Part shown: positions 5,025 through 5,113 of the stretch, one piece after another | How positions within the stretch are numbered: the first letter of the stretch is position 1 | Layout: every line of letters starts with the position of its first letter | From: JANPCX01 sp046094425 | GTDB taxonomy: Bacteria; Pseudomonadota; Gammaproteobacteria; Burkholderiales; Burkholderiaceae_C | Reading direction: 5' to 3' | Assembly: GCA_046094425.1 (NCBI GenBank) | Contig: JBJTHI010000191.1 | Location: 1-5,113 of the forward strand | DNA: 5,113 nt | Notes under the pieces: model-generated | Database searches by the model: none | What the model was told of the DNA's origin: nothing | Seen by the model: only the letters and a program-made list of their open reading frames with translations | Program-made: the position numbers and the translations under genes

Positions 5025-5113
5025 GCCACCCCCTGGCCACTGACAGCGGCTTCCAGCGTCAAACCCAAATCCACGAGCTTGGGGCCGGTTTGCGGTTCAG
5101 GCCAGTCCAAACC
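5025..5113 (-). repeat. Right arm of the 89-bp inverted repeat (antisense copy of LysR codons)
   Basis: This arm is an exact inverted copy of 4689-4777 that runs to the last base of the window; the loop between the arms is 247 nt. It carries no start or stop of its own, and read on the minus strand it repeats LysR codons. The absence of any mismatch points to a very recent event or to an assembly or library foldback artefact rather than to an old duplicated gene. Confidence 0.95.

Noticed and set aside
5023..5039. TGGCCA-CCCCC-TGGCCA hairpin as the LysR terminator
   Set aside because: The stem is only 6 bp with no T-run, and most of it belongs to the inverted copy of LysR coding sequence.
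4689..5113. Inverted repeat as the ends of an insertion sequence or transposon
   Set aside because: The arms are coding sequence of the LysR gene, the enclosed 247 nt hold no transposase, and no target-site duplication can be seen.

Overview
The window looks like a piece of a betaproteobacterial chromosome, most likely Burkholderiales/Comamonadaceae. The reasons are moderately high GC, a dense gene layout, and a gene set familiar from that order: a 'methylamine utilization'-type cupredoxin, a DUF3034 outer-membrane protein, a secreted group 1 truncated haemoglobin, a Tat-exported ferritin-like protein and a small class I cytochrome c. This placement is inference from protein character; no search was run.

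Layout. At the left edge is the 3' end of a + strand gene (3-128) that resembles the C-terminal tail of DNA polymerase IV. Next is a + strand exported cupredoxin (209-913), which I start at a TTG behind a strong Shine-Dalgarno. It converges, with a 7-bp gap, on a four-gene minus-strand run read from right to left: DUF3034 protein (2886-1981), secreted truncated haemoglobin (1943-1488), an addiction-module antitoxin (1445-1221) and its RelE/ParE-type toxin (1224-921). The toxin is split by a frameshift in an 8-nt homopolymer. A 173-bp divergent intergenic region (2887-3059) carries a perfect 14-bp palindrome and an 11-bp direct repeat. From it a + strand run departs: Tat-exported ferritin-like protein (3060-3641), cytochrome c (3646-4020) and a LysR-type regulator (4038-4991). 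The last 89 bases (5025-5113) are a perfect inverted copy of an internal part of the LysR gene (4689-4777).

How the genes may work together. Five of the genes encode exported proteins, and four of those belong to families that bind Cu, haem or non-haem iron (cupredoxin, globin, cytochrome c, ferritin-like). A reasonable inference is an envelope redox/metal module transcribed divergently from a shared control region, with the LysR protein as candidate regulator. The substrate is not evident. The toxin-antitoxin pair looks like a hitchhiker downstream of the globin gene.

The two points that most need checking are the terminal inverted repeat (assembly or library artefact versus real foldback duplication) and the toxin frameshift (error, decay or slippage).
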